A DNA stretch of 64,000 nt from Limnothrix sp. CACIAM 69d (GCA_001913845.2 MKGP02000026.1:1-64000); one strand, 5' to 3'. Shown: positions 1 through 8,521, numbered from the stretch's first letter. Program-made: numbers and translations. The notes: a model not told the origin generated them from the letters alone.

Positions 1-120
1 ACAAAGGTTGTCTCTAAATCAGTACATATGGTTGACCTGACCATGGCATTATTTGCCAAATTTCGGGTGAATGGCACGATTGATCTGCTACGCAACTGGC
101 GCTTAGCATTACTGTCTTGA
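1..120 (+). pseudogene. 3' end of an unidentified gene (cut by window edge)
   Basis: Frame 1 is open from the first base to a TGA at 118-120 and encodes 39 residues ending RNWRLALLS. The basic, leucine-rich tail could be the C-terminus of a transposase, but I do not recognise the family. The gene starts outside the window, so it may be intact or a remnant. The repeats that follow favour a mobile-element scar. Confidence 0.35.
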
Positions 121-127
121 AGCTCTC

Positions 128-203
128 AATTGCTACTCTGTACGCCCCAGAGATCGATGCAGAAAAGCCAAAATTGCTACTCTGTACGCCCCAGAGATCG
201 ATG
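128..203 (+). repeat. 32-bp direct repeat, two copies, period 44
   Basis: Positions 128-159 and 172-203 are identical over 32 bp and separated by 12 unrelated bases. Each copy contains a small hairpin (CTCTG, 7-nt loop, CAGAG). The pair lies directly after the truncated frame ending at 120. Its function is unknown. Confidence 0.8.
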
Positions 204-211
204 TAGCCAAG

Positions 212-316
212 ATGCTCAAGCCCCTTCTACGACAATTAATCTTTAGCCCAGCCCGTCCTGAAAGATACTTCGCAGACATCCTCTTAGACCAAACTTGGGT
301 CAAGGGAGGCAATTGA
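212..316 (+). other. Short ORF of 34 residues, doubtful
   Basis: ATG at 212 to TGA at 314-316, ending DQTWVKGGN. It has no clear ribosome binding site and no family I recognise. It sits between the truncated upstream frame and the repeats before 352, so it is more likely a gene fragment than a functional gene. Together with 1-203 it fills the gene-poor first 351 bases. Confidence 0.2.
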
Positions 317-355
317 TTGGATTTTAATTTGGATTTTAAGCAATTTGAATTTTAA
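317..355 (-). repeat. 11-bp repeat, three copies, ending across a stop codon
   Basis: TTGGATTTTAA occurs at 317-327 and 329-339, and TTGAATTTTAA at 345-355. The third copy contains the stop codon (352-354, minus) of the FHA-cyclase gene. Confidence 0.6.
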
Positions 356-1350
356 AAATCCAGTTCCAGGGATCGATGATGGGCGGTTAAAAACCGATCG
401 AGATTGTCATAGGTGGCGGCATAGGTGACGCTTTCGGTGTCATAGCCCTTGAGGTTCACGCGATATTCCTGAAAAATCTCGCAGGCGGAACTATTCAAGG
501 CACAGAGATACTGGTAGGTGGTTTTCCCGATCGCCACGTCCAGTTGCAATTCCTTGGTGCAAGACTCTAACCGAAAGGCGGCGTTCACCGTGTCACCCAG
601 GGCGGTGTAATCGGGGCGATCGTTGCTGCCGGTGTTGCCAACCATCGCATAGCCCGTGTTGGCCCCGGTGCCAATTCGCAACGGAAAGGGGAGGGGATAG
701 TGCAAATGCAAGTCGCGGGTCATTTTTTGCAGCGCGTTGACCGCCTCAAAAATCTGTAGCACTTCCCGGGGACTCACTTCCTGTTCCCCATGAATCCACA
801 CGGCCATCACAGCATCGCCGATATATTTATCCACCCAACTGCCGGACTCACGGATGATGTTGCCCGCTTGGCGAAACCAAGTCCCGATCGCCTCCGAGAG
901 AACTTTTTCATCGGTTTGTCGGGTCAGCCCCGTGAAGTTCCGAATATCAGCCACCAAAATCGTGATCAGCCGTCGCACATGGAGCGTTGCAGTCACAGAA
1001 AATTCAAAGCTATCGCTGGTGCTGTAGTCCCGATCGTGGGCGGGCGCATAAAAATCCAGTTCCGTTTGGCCAAAGGTCAGGCGATCGCCACTTTGCAGGG
1101 TGACGGGAATACTCACCCGGCGGCCATTCACGAAGGAACCATTGCGGCTTCCCAGATCAATCAAATAGAACGCGCCATCCTCCATGCACTGGAGCATGGC
1201 ATGGTTGCGCGAGATCCAAGGATCGCCCAGCACAAAATCATTGTCTGGGCTGCGACCGATCGTCCAGCAAGCGCTACCGACAAGGGGTAAGTACCGGCTG
1301 CCGGATTCGGTTCTCAGAATTAAATGCGGACAGGGCTGGAGCGTAACCAC
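352..1350 (-). CDS. FHA domain-adenylate cyclase (class III)
   Basis: A soluble 332-residue protein that should make cAMP from ATP under control of a phosphothreonine-binding FHA module. The FHA domain spans about residues 25-100 (GRSPDNDF, SRNHA, DLGSRNGSFVNG). The cyclase domain spans about 125-310. It keeps both metal aspartates (D135, D179), the adenine-selecting pair K175/T249 in DKYIGD and DYTALGD, and the NAAFR arginine R260, so activity is expected and ATP rather than GTP specificity is inferred. No membrane segment is seen. The chosen start is GTG at 1350, since the FHA fold begins soon after. FHA-cyclase fusions are common in cyanobacteria, where cAMP is known to influence type IV pilus motility; a link to the pil locus downstream is only an inference. 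Confidence 0.93.
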   Translation of the reverse strand: MVTLQPCPHLILRTESGSRYLPLVGSACWTIGRSPDNDFVLGDPWISRNHAMLQCMEDGAFYLIDLGSRNGSFVNGRRVSIPVTLQSGDRLTFGQTELDFYAPAHDRDYSTSDSFEFSVTATLHVRRLITILVADIRNFTGLTRQTDEKVLSEAIGTWFRQAGNIIRESGSWVDKYIGDAVMAVWIHGEQEVSPREVLQIFEAVNALQKMTRDLHLHYPLPFPLRIGTGANTGYAMVGNTGSNDRPDYTALGDTVNAAFRLESCTKELQLDVAIGKTTYQYLCALNSSACEIFQEYRVNLKGYDTESVTYAATYDNLDRFLTAHHRSLELDF

Positions 1351-1483
1351 GCGCGCACAAGTGAAAGTCCTGGAAGACTCGGTGTTGTTTTAGTCCGGCA
1401 CAATATACACCGCCATTGACAGCTCCTCCGTACAGCCTGTGCAGATTTTGGGCTACGCCACGGTTGGGGCCAACGGGGCCGAC

Positions 1484-1501
1484 TAGGCAAATTAGGCAAA
1501 C
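1484..1501 (-). repeat. 9-bp tandem duplication at a stop codon
   Basis: TAGGCAAAT (1484-1492) is followed by TAGGCAAAC (1493-1501). The stop codon of the DUF3120 gene (1492-1494, minus) lies on the junction of the two copies. Confidence 0.6.
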
Positions 1502-2241
1502 AGGGCACTCAGCCAGAATAGGCCATCGACAAAGAGAGTGCCCAACAGGGCCGCGCTAAACACCATCCAGCCAGCATCCTGGGATCGCTTGGCCCACCAG
1601 CCCGCGCCAAGTCCGGCAAACAGCAATGTACCCGCCAACAGCGCGGCCCAGCCCAGGCCAAAGGGGGTGTGCATTTTGGCCAAGGCTCCGTGCAGGATCG
1701 GGGCAACGGTGTGAAGATCGGCACTTTCGGCGGCGATCGCCTCGCGCCAGGCGGGCATCAAATCCACGCAATAGAAGTAGCTATCGGTGATGGCGGTTCC
1801 CAACAGGGAGCCGAGATAGAACAGGCTGCCAATGCGTCCCCAGCTCGATCGCACGGAAATGAGCGCCAGGGGCAGGGCGATCGCCTCCATGGGCAGGTGA
1901 ACCGTGGGTTCCCAACGCAACCAGCCCCAATAGAGCGAACCCGCCAGCCAGCTCCAGCTAAACCCGACTAACAAATCGCCCCAAACCCGCCACTTGGGCG
2001 ACTCCAGCCACCGGGCCCCCAACAGGCTCCAAACCAGGGTAAGGGCGGTGCAAAGGATGGGGAACGATCGCACCAAGGGGGCTTCCACAAACACGGGGCC
2101 CGACACCAGGAACAACCCTGCCACAAACATCCAGCCCAGGGCCACGGGCGATCGAGTGGCAGTCGGCGGGGCGGGGGGAATCAGGATTGTCTCATCAGGG
2201 CAATCACTAGCCGAGGCATCCGCCGCCAAATTCGCGGACAT
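1492..2241 (-). CDS. DUF3120-family integral membrane protein
   Basis: A polytopic membrane protein of about 249 residues matching the cyanobacterial DUF3120 family by overall pattern; its function is unknown. Several hydrophobic stretches rich in Trp, Leu and Gly suggest about six membrane spans, the first starting near VALGWMFVAGLFLV and the last ending at the C-terminus (LFWLSALFA). The frame extends to a TTG at 2310, but that extension is polar and low-complexity, so ATG 2241 (MSANLAAD) is preferred. It is transcribed away from uppP, with 383 bp between the two starts. Confidence 0.8.
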   Translation of the reverse strand: MSANLAADASASDCPDETILIPPAPPTATRSPVALGWMFVAGLFLVSGPVFVEAPLVRSFPILCTALTLVWSLLGARWLESPKWRVWGDLLVGFSWSWLAGSLYWGWLRWEPTVHLPMEAIALPLALISVRSSWGRIGSLFYLGSLLGTAITDSYFYCVDLMPAWREAIAAESADLHTVAPILHGALAKMHTPFGLGWAALLAGTLLFAGLGAGWWAKRSQDAGWMVFSAALLGTLFVDGLFWLSALFA

Positions 2242-2624
2242 CAAACGACCGGGGCCAGCCGATCGACGAAACGGCGTAATGGCGCTGGCAGAGGAGGGAT
2301 AGGCAACCAAAATGAGAAAACCTGCGACTTTGGTTAGGTTTATTAATTTTTATCTTTAGTTTTCTTAACATACCATAGCCCCCACGGTGCATCACCGATA
2401 GCAGTTGGTTTTCGGGATGCGGCAAAATCAGCCACAATATGAGCCGCGATTGGCATGATGGCGGAGGAACGCCGTTGGGTAGCATGGCAAGGAAGGCGGA
2501 TTGCGAATCAAGGACATCGTATTCAGTCCTTAGAATCAGTCCTTAGAAATTCAGAAGAAATTCAGAACAGTGGTTGAAGGTGCTGGGCATTTTCAGGCAT
2601 GGTTGGGGCCAATCAGGTTTAACG

Positions 2625-3617
2625 ATGGGTAATTCACAGCAAGGGCGATCGAGCAGCAAAGGGCAGAGTCAAATCAAGCGGGTTTACCGCTGGTGGGCCG
2701 GGATGGGGCTGGGGGTTTGGCTGGTGGGCTTGGGGGCTGCGGCCCAAGCGGCTGACCCAACGGTTCCGGTGAATGATGGCGTGAGCTGGCTGGAGGCGAT
2801 CGGCCTGGGGCTGGTGCAAGGGCTGACGGAGTTTTTACCAATCAGCAGCACGGCCCACCTGAAGGTTGTGCCCGTGGTGCTCGGTTGGGGCGATCCAGGC
2901 GTGGCCTACACGGCGGTGATCCAACTGGGGAGCATTGCGGCGGTGCTGACCTATTTTTGGGCCGATTTAACGGCCTTGGCGATCGGGTCAGCCCAAGCCA
3001 TTTCCCGCAAGGATTGGGGCGATCGACAGTTTCGGATTGCCCTTGGCATTGGTCTGGGAACGTTGCCCATTGTGGCTGGCGGCCTAGCGATTAAGAAATT
3101 CATCCCCGATTTTGACCATTCCCCGCTACGAAGCTTGGGAGCGATCGCGATCGCCTCGATCGTCATGGCCCTGCTGCTGGGTTTGGCGGAAGTGACCGGC
3201 AGCCGCCACCGCCACTACAACTCCCTGGGACTGAACGATGGATTAATTTTAGGGGCGGCCCAAGCCCTAGCCCTGATTCCCGGGGTCTCGCGATCGGGAT
3301 CAACCCTGACGGCGGGCCTGTTGTCCGGTATCGATCGGGCAGCGGCGGCGCGTTTCTCCTTTCTGCTGGGCATTCCCGCCATTACCCTGGCGGGATTAGT
3401 AGAACTGGTGGGTGTTTTGAAAGAAGGGTTGCCGGCCGGTGCGGGATTGTCGCTAACGGTGGGCGTTGTGGTGGCGGCGGTGTCGTCCTATGCGGCGATC
3501 GCTTGGTTGCTGAAGTTTTTGCAAACCCAAAACACTTGGATTTTTGTGATCTATCGGTTGATCTTTGGGGTGGCGATTTTGGGGTCGATCGGGTTGGGGT
3601 GGTTGCCCAATCAATAA
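2625..3617 (+). CDS. uppP: Undecaprenyl-diphosphatase (UppP/BacA)
   Basis: This enzyme dephosphorylates undecaprenyl pyrophosphate to recycle the lipid carrier for peptidoglycan and other envelope polymers. The family signatures are present: GLTEFLPISSTAHL with the catalytic glutamate and serines, and PGVSRSGST with the catalytic arginine. About eight membrane helices follow. The open frame extends to a TTG at 2574, but ATG 2625 is preferred. From there the first 45 residues look like a signal peptide: a basic stretch (KRVYRWWAG), a hydrophobic core and an AQA-AD cleavage-like site. That N-terminal extension is longer than in E. coli UppP. The gene ends in a 12-bp duplication that also covers the end of the convergent PHP gene. 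Confidence 0.93.
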   Translation: MGNSQQGRSSSKGQSQIKRVYRWWAGMGLGVWLVGLGAAAQAADPTVPVNDGVSWLEAIGLGLVQGLTEFLPISSTAHLKVVPVVLGWGDPGVAYTAVIQLGSIAAVLTYFWADLTALAIGSAQAISRKDWGDRQFRIALGIGLGTLPIVAGGLAIKKFIPDFDHSPLRSLGAIAIASIVMALLLGLAEVTGSRHRHYNSLGLNDGLILGAAQALALIPGVSRSGSTLTAGLLSGIDRAAAARFSFLLGIPAITLAGLVELVGVLKEGLPAGAGLSLTVGVVVAAVSSYAAIAWLLKFLQTQNTWIFVIYRLIFGVAILGSIGLGWLPNQ

Positions 3618-3629
3618 CCCAATCAATAA
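3606..3629. repeat. 12-bp tandem duplication across two stop codons
   Basis: CCCAATCAATAA is repeated perfectly at 3606-3617 and 3618-3629. The first copy holds the uppP stop codon (3615-3617, plus). The second overlaps the stop codon of the convergent PHP gene (3623-3625, minus). Confidence 0.85.
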
Positions 3630-4462
3630 TCGGTTTCCATTTCCAAGGTGGCCTTGACCTGTTTTAGGCGATCGAGCAAGGCCAAGGGCAATTGAAATTG
3701 ATTTAAGCTGTCGCGGCGTTCGGCCCTGGTACTGGGGGCGGGGCCATGGTAGTCACTGCCACCCGTGGCCAACAATCCATAGCGATCGCACAGTTCCAAA
3801 AGGCGCTTTTGCTCCGTCAGGCTGTGGTTGGGATGATAAACCTCCAAGCCCAACAGCCCCGCCGCCACCAGTTCCGGCAAGGTGTCTTCCACATTGCCCC
3901 CACGAAACAGGTAAGGATGGGCCCAAACGGGCACGGCCCCGGCCGATCGGAGCAGGTTCATGCCCTCCACGATCGAAAATTTGTCGTATTGCACATGGGC
4001 CGGGCGATCATCCCCCAAAAATCGGGTAAACGCCTCCTGGGCCGACGTGACATGGCCCGCCGCCAACAGCGCTTGGGCGATGTGCGGTCGGCCAGGAGCC
4101 ATGTTGCCTGGTAATTCCGGCAGCTCGATCGGATAGCCCAACTCCGCCAACTTTTCCGACATCCGTTGGGCCCGCTGGCGACGGCCGGCCAAGCGCACCG
4201 CCAGCGGTTCATGAATTCGATCGCGATCGGGATAAAACCCCAAAATATGGAGCGATCGCCCGTTGTGAACCACGCTCAGTTCCAACCCCGGCACAATTTC
4301 GAGCCGATCGCCCGCCGCCTCGATCGCCTCATCCCAACCAGCGCAGGTATCGTGATCCGTAATGGCCAGGGCCCGCACCCCCGCCTCGATCGCCGCCGCC
4401 ACCAACTCCGTCGGAGTCAGCGTGCCATCGGAAAATGTCGTATGACAATGCAATTCCAGCAA
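3623..4462 (-). CDS. PHP-domain phosphoesterase (RNase AM/YciV type)
   Basis: A 279-residue PHP-family metal-dependent phosphoesterase. The metal ligands are visible in order: HCH (H5, H7), D12, TDHD near residues 36-39, GLELS, AHPYL and SDYHG near the C-terminus. Its size and motif order fit the 3',5'-nucleoside bisphosphate phosphatase / 5'-3' exonuclease group (E. coli YciV), so a role in clearing short RNA ends or pAp is plausible but not proven. The start is TTG at 4462: a perfect AGGAGG lies five bases upstream and the HCH motif begins at residue 5, so this rare start codon is well supported. Confidence 0.87.
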   Translation of the reverse strand: MLELHCHTTFSDGTLTPTELVAAAIEAGVRALAITDHDTCAGWDEAIEAAGDRLEIVPGLELSVVHNGRSLHILGFYPDRDRIHEPLAVRLAGRRQRAQRMSEKLAELGYPIELPELPGNMAPGRPHIAQALLAAGHVTSAQEAFTRFLGDDRPAHVQYDKFSIVEGMNLLRSAGAVPVWAHPYLFRGGNVEDTLPELVAAGLLGLEVYHPNHSLTEQKRLLELCDRYGLLATGGSDYHGPAPSTRAERRDSLNQFQLPLALLDRLKQVKATLEMETDY

Positions 4463-4901
4463 AGTTTCCTCCTGCCCCTTTTGCCCCTTCCTGTTTAGAT
4501 CTGATCTGGATCTGATCTGGATCTGATCTGGATCTTTCTGAATCTTGGCTACTCCTGGCCCAGTCCCCGGCGATCGTCGCCAAACCTGAGACAGGCCTCG
4601 GGGTATCTGTTACAAATCTTCACCAAAGCTGCCACCGATTGACACCCCCGACCAAGGCCTTTTGTGGAGGATCTGGGATCAGCAACCGCCCTCTGAATCG
4701 ATCGCCCCTAAGTAAACCCAAGCCAACGATTTCCCGATCGACGAAAACCGACTGGGCAATGGTTTGACCCCACTTTTGCTAAGGGGTCTCGGCCCATTCC
4801 AGCCCCGGGCGATCGCCCCAATCAGGGGTCAATTAGCCCGAAGGTTTTGCCGCGAAAAAACTTTGGTAGAGTGGAAACGATATTCCGATACTCTCGATAT
4901 T
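4463..4901. promoter_or_regulatory. Divergent spacer PHP gene/apcD with an 11-bp tandem repeat
   Basis: This 439-bp spacer separates two divergent genes and must hold both promoters. GATCTGATCTG is repeated about 3.5 times at 4498-4535. No small gene is convincing; an in-frame extension of apcD up to 4764 lacks phycobiliprotein similarity. I could not place promoter boxes with confidence. Confidence 0.55.
4498..4535. repeat. 11-bp tandem repeat, about 3.5 copies
   Basis: The unit GATCTGATCTG repeats perfectly from 4498 to 4530 and is followed by a partial unit to 4535. It lies about 35 bp upstream of the PHP start codon and is rich in GATC sites. Confidence 0.9.
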
Positions 4902-5390
4902 ATGAGCGTAGTTAGCCAAGTCATTCTGAAAGCCGACGACGAGCTTCGCTACCCTAGCAGTGGCGAGCTTAAGAGCATCTCGGAATTTTTAAAAACCGGC
5001 GAGCAGCGTATTCGGATTGCCCAAACGCTGGCCGACAGTGAGAAAAAGATTGTGCAAGAAGCAAGCCGCAAGCTGTGGCAACGTCGCCCGGACTTCATTG
5101 CTCCCGGCGGCAATGCCTATGGCCAACGGGAGCGGAACCAGTGCCTTCGGGACTATGGCTGGTATCTGCGGCTGGTGACCTACGGCGTGTTGGCGGGCGA
5201 CAAGGAACCGATCGAAACCATTGGTCTGGTGGGCGCACGCGAAATGTACAACTCCTTGGGTGTACCGCTGCCGGGGATGGTGGAAGCCGTGCGTTGTCTC
5301 AAGGAAGCCACTTTGGGCCTTCTGAGCACCGAAGATGCTGCCGCCACCGAGCCTTACTTCGACTACATCATTCAGGGAATGGCGGCCTAG
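4902..5390 (+). CDS. apcD: Allophycocyanin alpha-B subunit
   Basis: ApcD is a terminal energy emitter in the phycobilisome core and passes excitation to the photosystems, in particular photosystem I and state transitions. The 162-residue product has the normal phycobiliprotein length. It opens [23 protein letters not shown], the ApcD rather than ApcA signature, and carries the phycocyanobilin-attachment region [21 protein letters not shown], whose cysteine takes the chromophore. ATG 4902 is chosen because it gives the family N-terminus exactly; the open frame continues 46 codons upstream without similarity. The gene stands alone, as apcD usually does. Confidence 0.96.
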   Translation: MSVVSQVILKADDELRYPSSGELKSISEFLKTGEQRIRIAQTLADSEKKIVQEASRKLWQRRPDFIAPGGNAYGQRERNQCLRDYGWYLRLVTYGVLAGDKEPIETIGLVGAREMYNSLGVPLPGMVEAVRCLKEATLGLLSTEDAAATEPYFDYIIQGMAA

Positions 5391-5669
5391 GGCCGTTCCT
5401 TCAGAGACCAAAAACCCATGAAATTTGGTTTGCGTTCAAGGTCGTTTTCGGGCGATCGCGGTGGGCGCAGGCTGCAATCACAGGGGGTGGAGATGTGGGC
5501 TGCATCTCTACCCCTTTGCGTGTCTGAGGTGGGCCGAGGCTGCTGATGCCAGCGGATCCAACCAGACAGAGCACTAGCAACAATCAAGCCTTAGCAAGAA
5601 TTAGAACCAATCATTCAGAAATTGGAAATCAGAAATCAGGTGTTTGTCTCCTGTAGGTGCAATTAGGCG

Positions 5670-6614
5670 ATGGTTTGTGGATTTTTGAACTTGTGCAAAC
5701 CGGCGGGCTTCACGTCCCACGATTGCGTGGCCAAAGTACGGCGACTGACGCGGTGCAAACGGACGGGCCATGGGGGCACGCTGGATCCGGCCGCGATCGG
5801 GGTGTTGCCGATCGCCCTGGGGCCCGCCACGCGCCTGTTGCAATTTTTGCCGGGGGGCAAATCCTACGCAGCCACGGTGCGTCTTGGCATCACCACCACT
5901 ACCGACGACCTGGAAGGGGAAGTGCTGACGGCGCGATCGCCCGAGGCATTAACCAGCCTGACCCTAGAAGCCATTTCCAGCCAAATATCGCAATTTATTG
6001 GCCCAATTCGACAAATTCCACCCCAATACAGCGCTATTCAGGTGGATGGGCAGCGGCTCTACGATTTGGCTCGGCAAGGCAAAACTGTGGAAGTGCCGGA
6101 GCGACAAGTGCAGGTCGATCGAATCACGATCGAGGCTTGGCGACCAGGAACCGAGCCAGAGTTGGACTTAACGATCGACTGTGGCCCCGGAACCTATATC
6201 CGCTCGATCGCCCGAGATTTGGGCGCGGCCTTGGGCGTGGGGGGCACGTTGGCCCATTTGAAACGAACGGCCAGCGGCGGCTTCACCTTGGAAGACAGCC
6301 TGACGCTGGAGCAATTGGAAGGGGCGATCGGGCAAGGGTGGCAACCGATCGACCCGGCCTTGGGCTTGACCCATCTGCCCACGGTGACTTTGGCGGAAGT
6401 GGCCGTGAGGCGCTGGTTTTTTGGCCAAGCGATCACCCTTGCGGAATGGCCCCCAGCGCCGGACGGCGGCGAATCCCTCAAGCAGGAGCAAACCGACCCG
6501 ATCGCCCGTGTTCTGGATCAGTCGGGTCGGTTGTTGGGAGTTGGGGCCCTAACGACGGGAGAGGCGGGGCCGTTATTGGCTCCGCGTGTCGTCTTGCCAC
6601 AGGAACACAGCTAG
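5670..6614 (+). CDS. truB: tRNA pseudouridine-55 synthase TruB
   Basis: TruB converts U55 to pseudouridine in the T-loop of tRNAs. The catalytic motif GHGGTLDPAAIGVLP gives the nucleophile D39. Other family blocks follow: LGITTTTDDLEGE, RQIPPQYSAIQVDGQRLYDLAR and CGPGTYIRSIARDLG. At 314 residues it is of typical cyanobacterial length, with a C-terminal extension of about 100 residues that is less conserved. It converges with the degenerate ABC gene, with only six bases between their ends. Confidence 0.95.
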   Translation: MVCGFLNLCKPAGFTSHDCVAKVRRLTRCKRTGHGGTLDPAAIGVLPIALGPATRLLQFLPGGKSYAATVRLGITTTTDDLEGEVLTARSPEALTSLTLEAISSQISQFIGPIRQIPPQYSAIQVDGQRLYDLARQGKTVEVPERQVQVDRITIEAWRPGTEPELDLTIDCGPGTYIRSIARDLGAALGVGGTLAHLKRTASGGFTLEDSLTLEQLEGAIGQGWQPIDPALGLTHLPTVTLAEVAVRRWFFGQAITLAEWPPAPDGGESLKQEQTDPIARVLDQSGRLLGVGALTTGEAGPLLAPRVVLPQEHS

Positions 6615-6620
6615 TTCCCT

Positions 6621-7397
6621 TCAAAACCAATCGGCTTCGGGATCGGGATCTATAACGGGATCTGTGCCGGAATGATTGGCCGGGGGTAATTGGTCTTTTA
6701 GGGCGGCCCAGTCCATTTCGGAAGCCGGCCGATCGGCCGTGAGCTGGCCCTGAGTGAGCACCCAACAGCGGGTGGCGATCGGGGCCGCCCTCAGACCGGC
6801 CGCCGTGGTGGCGGTGCAGACAACTGCGGCGGTTTGGGAGCTGAATGCTTGATTTTGCAATAGGCTTTGCAGGCGATCGCTCTGTTCCGTGGTTAAGCCC
6901 TCAAACCCATCGCCCAACAGCAGCACCAACGGTTGCAGCAAACTGGCCCGCGAGATCGCCACCCAATGTTGCTCGGCGGCGGTCAGTTGAAAGGCTTGGC
7001 GGGTTAACCAACTGGTGGGAATTTCAAAGCGATCGCAGGTTTCCTGAATGGCCGTTTCGATCGCCCGAGAGTCTTGCCCCAACAACACCAGGGGATAGGC
7101 CAAGGTTGCCGCCACCGTCGGAGCCAGCAAGGTCGATCGAGGAGCCACCCAAGCCACCCGCCGCCGCAGGGTAACGGGATCCAGCGCTTGCACCCGCTGC
7201 CCCTGCACCAGCACATCGCCAACCGTTGGCTCCGACAGCCGCACCCACCAGCGCAAAATTTCTGGGGCCTGTGCTCCCACAATCAACAGTCGCTCTCCGG
7301 GTTCAATCGCCCCCGTAATGGGCCCCAAGGGCGATCGACCGCCTTGGGTTGCGCCTTGGCAAGCTAACAGGGGCGATCGAGGGGTGGCTGCATCCAT
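6621..7397 (-). CDS. Degenerate ABC-ATPase-like protein
   Basis: About 258 residues aligning end to end with an ABC transporter ATPase domain but lacking its catalytic motifs. The Walker A region reads VGAQAPEIL, with no P-loop lysine. The signature region reads LTAAEQHWVAISRA in place of LSGGQ. Walker B reads LVLLLGDGF, with the Asp-Glu replaced. The H-loop region reads VVCTATTAAG, without histidine. The beta-strand and helix framework around these sites is kept. The frame is open and free of stops, so this is a diverged protein rather than fresh decay. It probably cannot hydrolyse ATP; a structural or regulatory role is inferred. ATG 7397 is preferred; ATG 7478 would add 27 polar residues. 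Confidence 0.65.
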   Translation of the reverse strand: MDAATPRSPLLACQGATQGGRSPLGPITGAIEPGERLLIVGAQAPEILRWWVRLSEPTVGDVLVQGQRVQALDPVTLRRRVAWVAPRSTLLAPTVAATLAYPLVLLGQDSRAIETAIQETCDRFEIPTSWLTRQAFQLTAAEQHWVAISRASLLQPLVLLLGDGFEGLTTEQSDRLQSLLQNQAFSSQTAAVVCTATTAAGLRAAPIATRCWVLTQGQLTADRPASEMDWAALKDQLPPANHSGTDPVIDPDPEADWF

Positions 7398-7666
7398 AGC
7401 AATTGGGTTGGAGCGTCGGTTTTGGATGGTCAGTTTTGGAGCGTCGGTTTCGGATTGTCTATGCCGTTGCAGCGGCATTCAGCCCAGGTCTAGCCCATGG
7501 ATGAGGTCGCTGGTAAGCATGTCTGCGGGAAATGCTCACGGGAAATGCCGACGAAGAATATCCGCGAGAAATTCTGAGAAACCCAATGCGGGATTGGGCG
7601 GGTTTTCTGTCAAAATAAGTGCCAAGAAATATTACAGAACGTTATCAAAATTAGAGAGGGTCGGTG

Positions 7667-7909
7667 ATGGCGTTTTTCCGGCAGTATGTGGCTCCCTTCC
7701 TGGTGGTGTTGATCTTCGCGGTGGCATTGATCGCCGTCAGTGCGCGGATCTTCTTGCCCAATGATTTGGCCGCGCCCGCGCCGATCGGGGCGATCGATTT
7801 CCCTTCCCCCATTGCTCAACAAACTACGCCTTCAGCGCCCTTGCCGCCTTCCCTGTCTGCGTTGGTGCAGGGGTCTGCGCCGGATTTGGATCTCTCTGCC
7901 AGTTTGTAG
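7667..7909 (+). CDS. Small single-span membrane protein, conserved-looking
   Basis: An 80-residue protein with one strong N-terminal membrane helix (VAPFLVVLIFAVALIAVSA) and a proline-rich tail. An AGAGAGG-like ribosome site precedes GTG 7664/ATG 7667; ATG is preferred. I recall similar short cyanobacterial proteins with this FFRQYVAPF start but know of no function. It lies just upstream of the acetyltransferase gene in the same direction (33 bp), so the two may be co-transcribed. Confidence 0.65.
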   Translation: MAFFRQYVAPFLVVLIFAVALIAVSARIFLPNDLAAPAPIGAIDFPSPIAQQTTPSAPLPPSLSALVQGSAPDLDLSASL

Positions 7910-7942
7910 CCTGCGGGTTGGAGTCTGCGGACTAATGCCGCC

Positions 7943-8521
7943 ATGAATCAGCCATCCGACCCAGGGCCGAAGCCTGGGATGGGGCAACAATCCAATCAGT
8001 TACCCACAGGCTATCGATTACGGCGAGGGAGCCGGGCCGATCGCCCCCAATTGTTGGCGGGCTTGGCGGCCACCTACCGAGAGCTAATGCCCCGAAGTCC
8101 AGACCCAACGGCGATCGCCCTGTTGGTCGATCGACTCTGGGCGGCTGATGGGCAACTGTGGTGGGTGGAAGCGGCCATGGCTCAAGCCAGCAACGGTCAA
8201 CCTAACGGTCAATCTTGGGCTGCGGGTCTGTGGTTGGGCTGGGCGATCGACCCGGAAACCGGCCAGCGACGGGCCCAACTGCTTTGGCTCTATGTGCAAC
8301 CGACAGAACGGCGGCGCGGCTTGGCTCGGGCCCTACTGCATCAAGCGGAACAGCAGGTCAAACAGGCCGGTTGCGATCGCCTGGGGCTGCAAGTGGGAGC
8401 CAGTAACCAAGCGGCGATCGCCCTTTATCAGTCCTTGGGCTATCAGACCCGATCGCTGGAGCTGGTGAAATCTTGGGATGGGGCGGCAGACAGGGACACC
8501 GACGCACCAGCCACGCCGTGA
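7943..8521 (+). CDS. GNAT-family N-acetyltransferase
   Basis: A 192-residue protein with a GNAT domain from about residue 25 to 180. The acetyl-CoA loop is seen in ERRRGLARALL, and the C-terminal NQAAIALYQSLGYQ motif is typical of the family. The substrate cannot be inferred. Its last 79 bp overlap the 3' end of the convergent membrane gene, so both C-terminal tails (DGAADRDTDAPATP here) are read from the same DNA in opposite directions. Confidence 0.82.
   Translation: MNQPSDPGPKPGMGQQSNQLPTGYRLRRGSRADRPQLLAGLAATYRELMPRSPDPTAIALLVDRLWAADGQLWWVEAAMAQASNGQPNGQSWAAGLWLGWAIDPETGQRRAQLLWLYVQPTERRRGLARALLHQAEQQVKQAGCDRLGLQVGASNQAAIALYQSLGYQTRSLELVKSWDGAADRDTDAPATP

Noticed and set aside
5657-6655. 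332-residue plus-strand ORF overlapping truB
   Set aside because: It overlaps truB in another frame, has Arg/Gly/Pro-rich composition typical of shifted GC-rich frames and no family match, while truB shows intact motifs.
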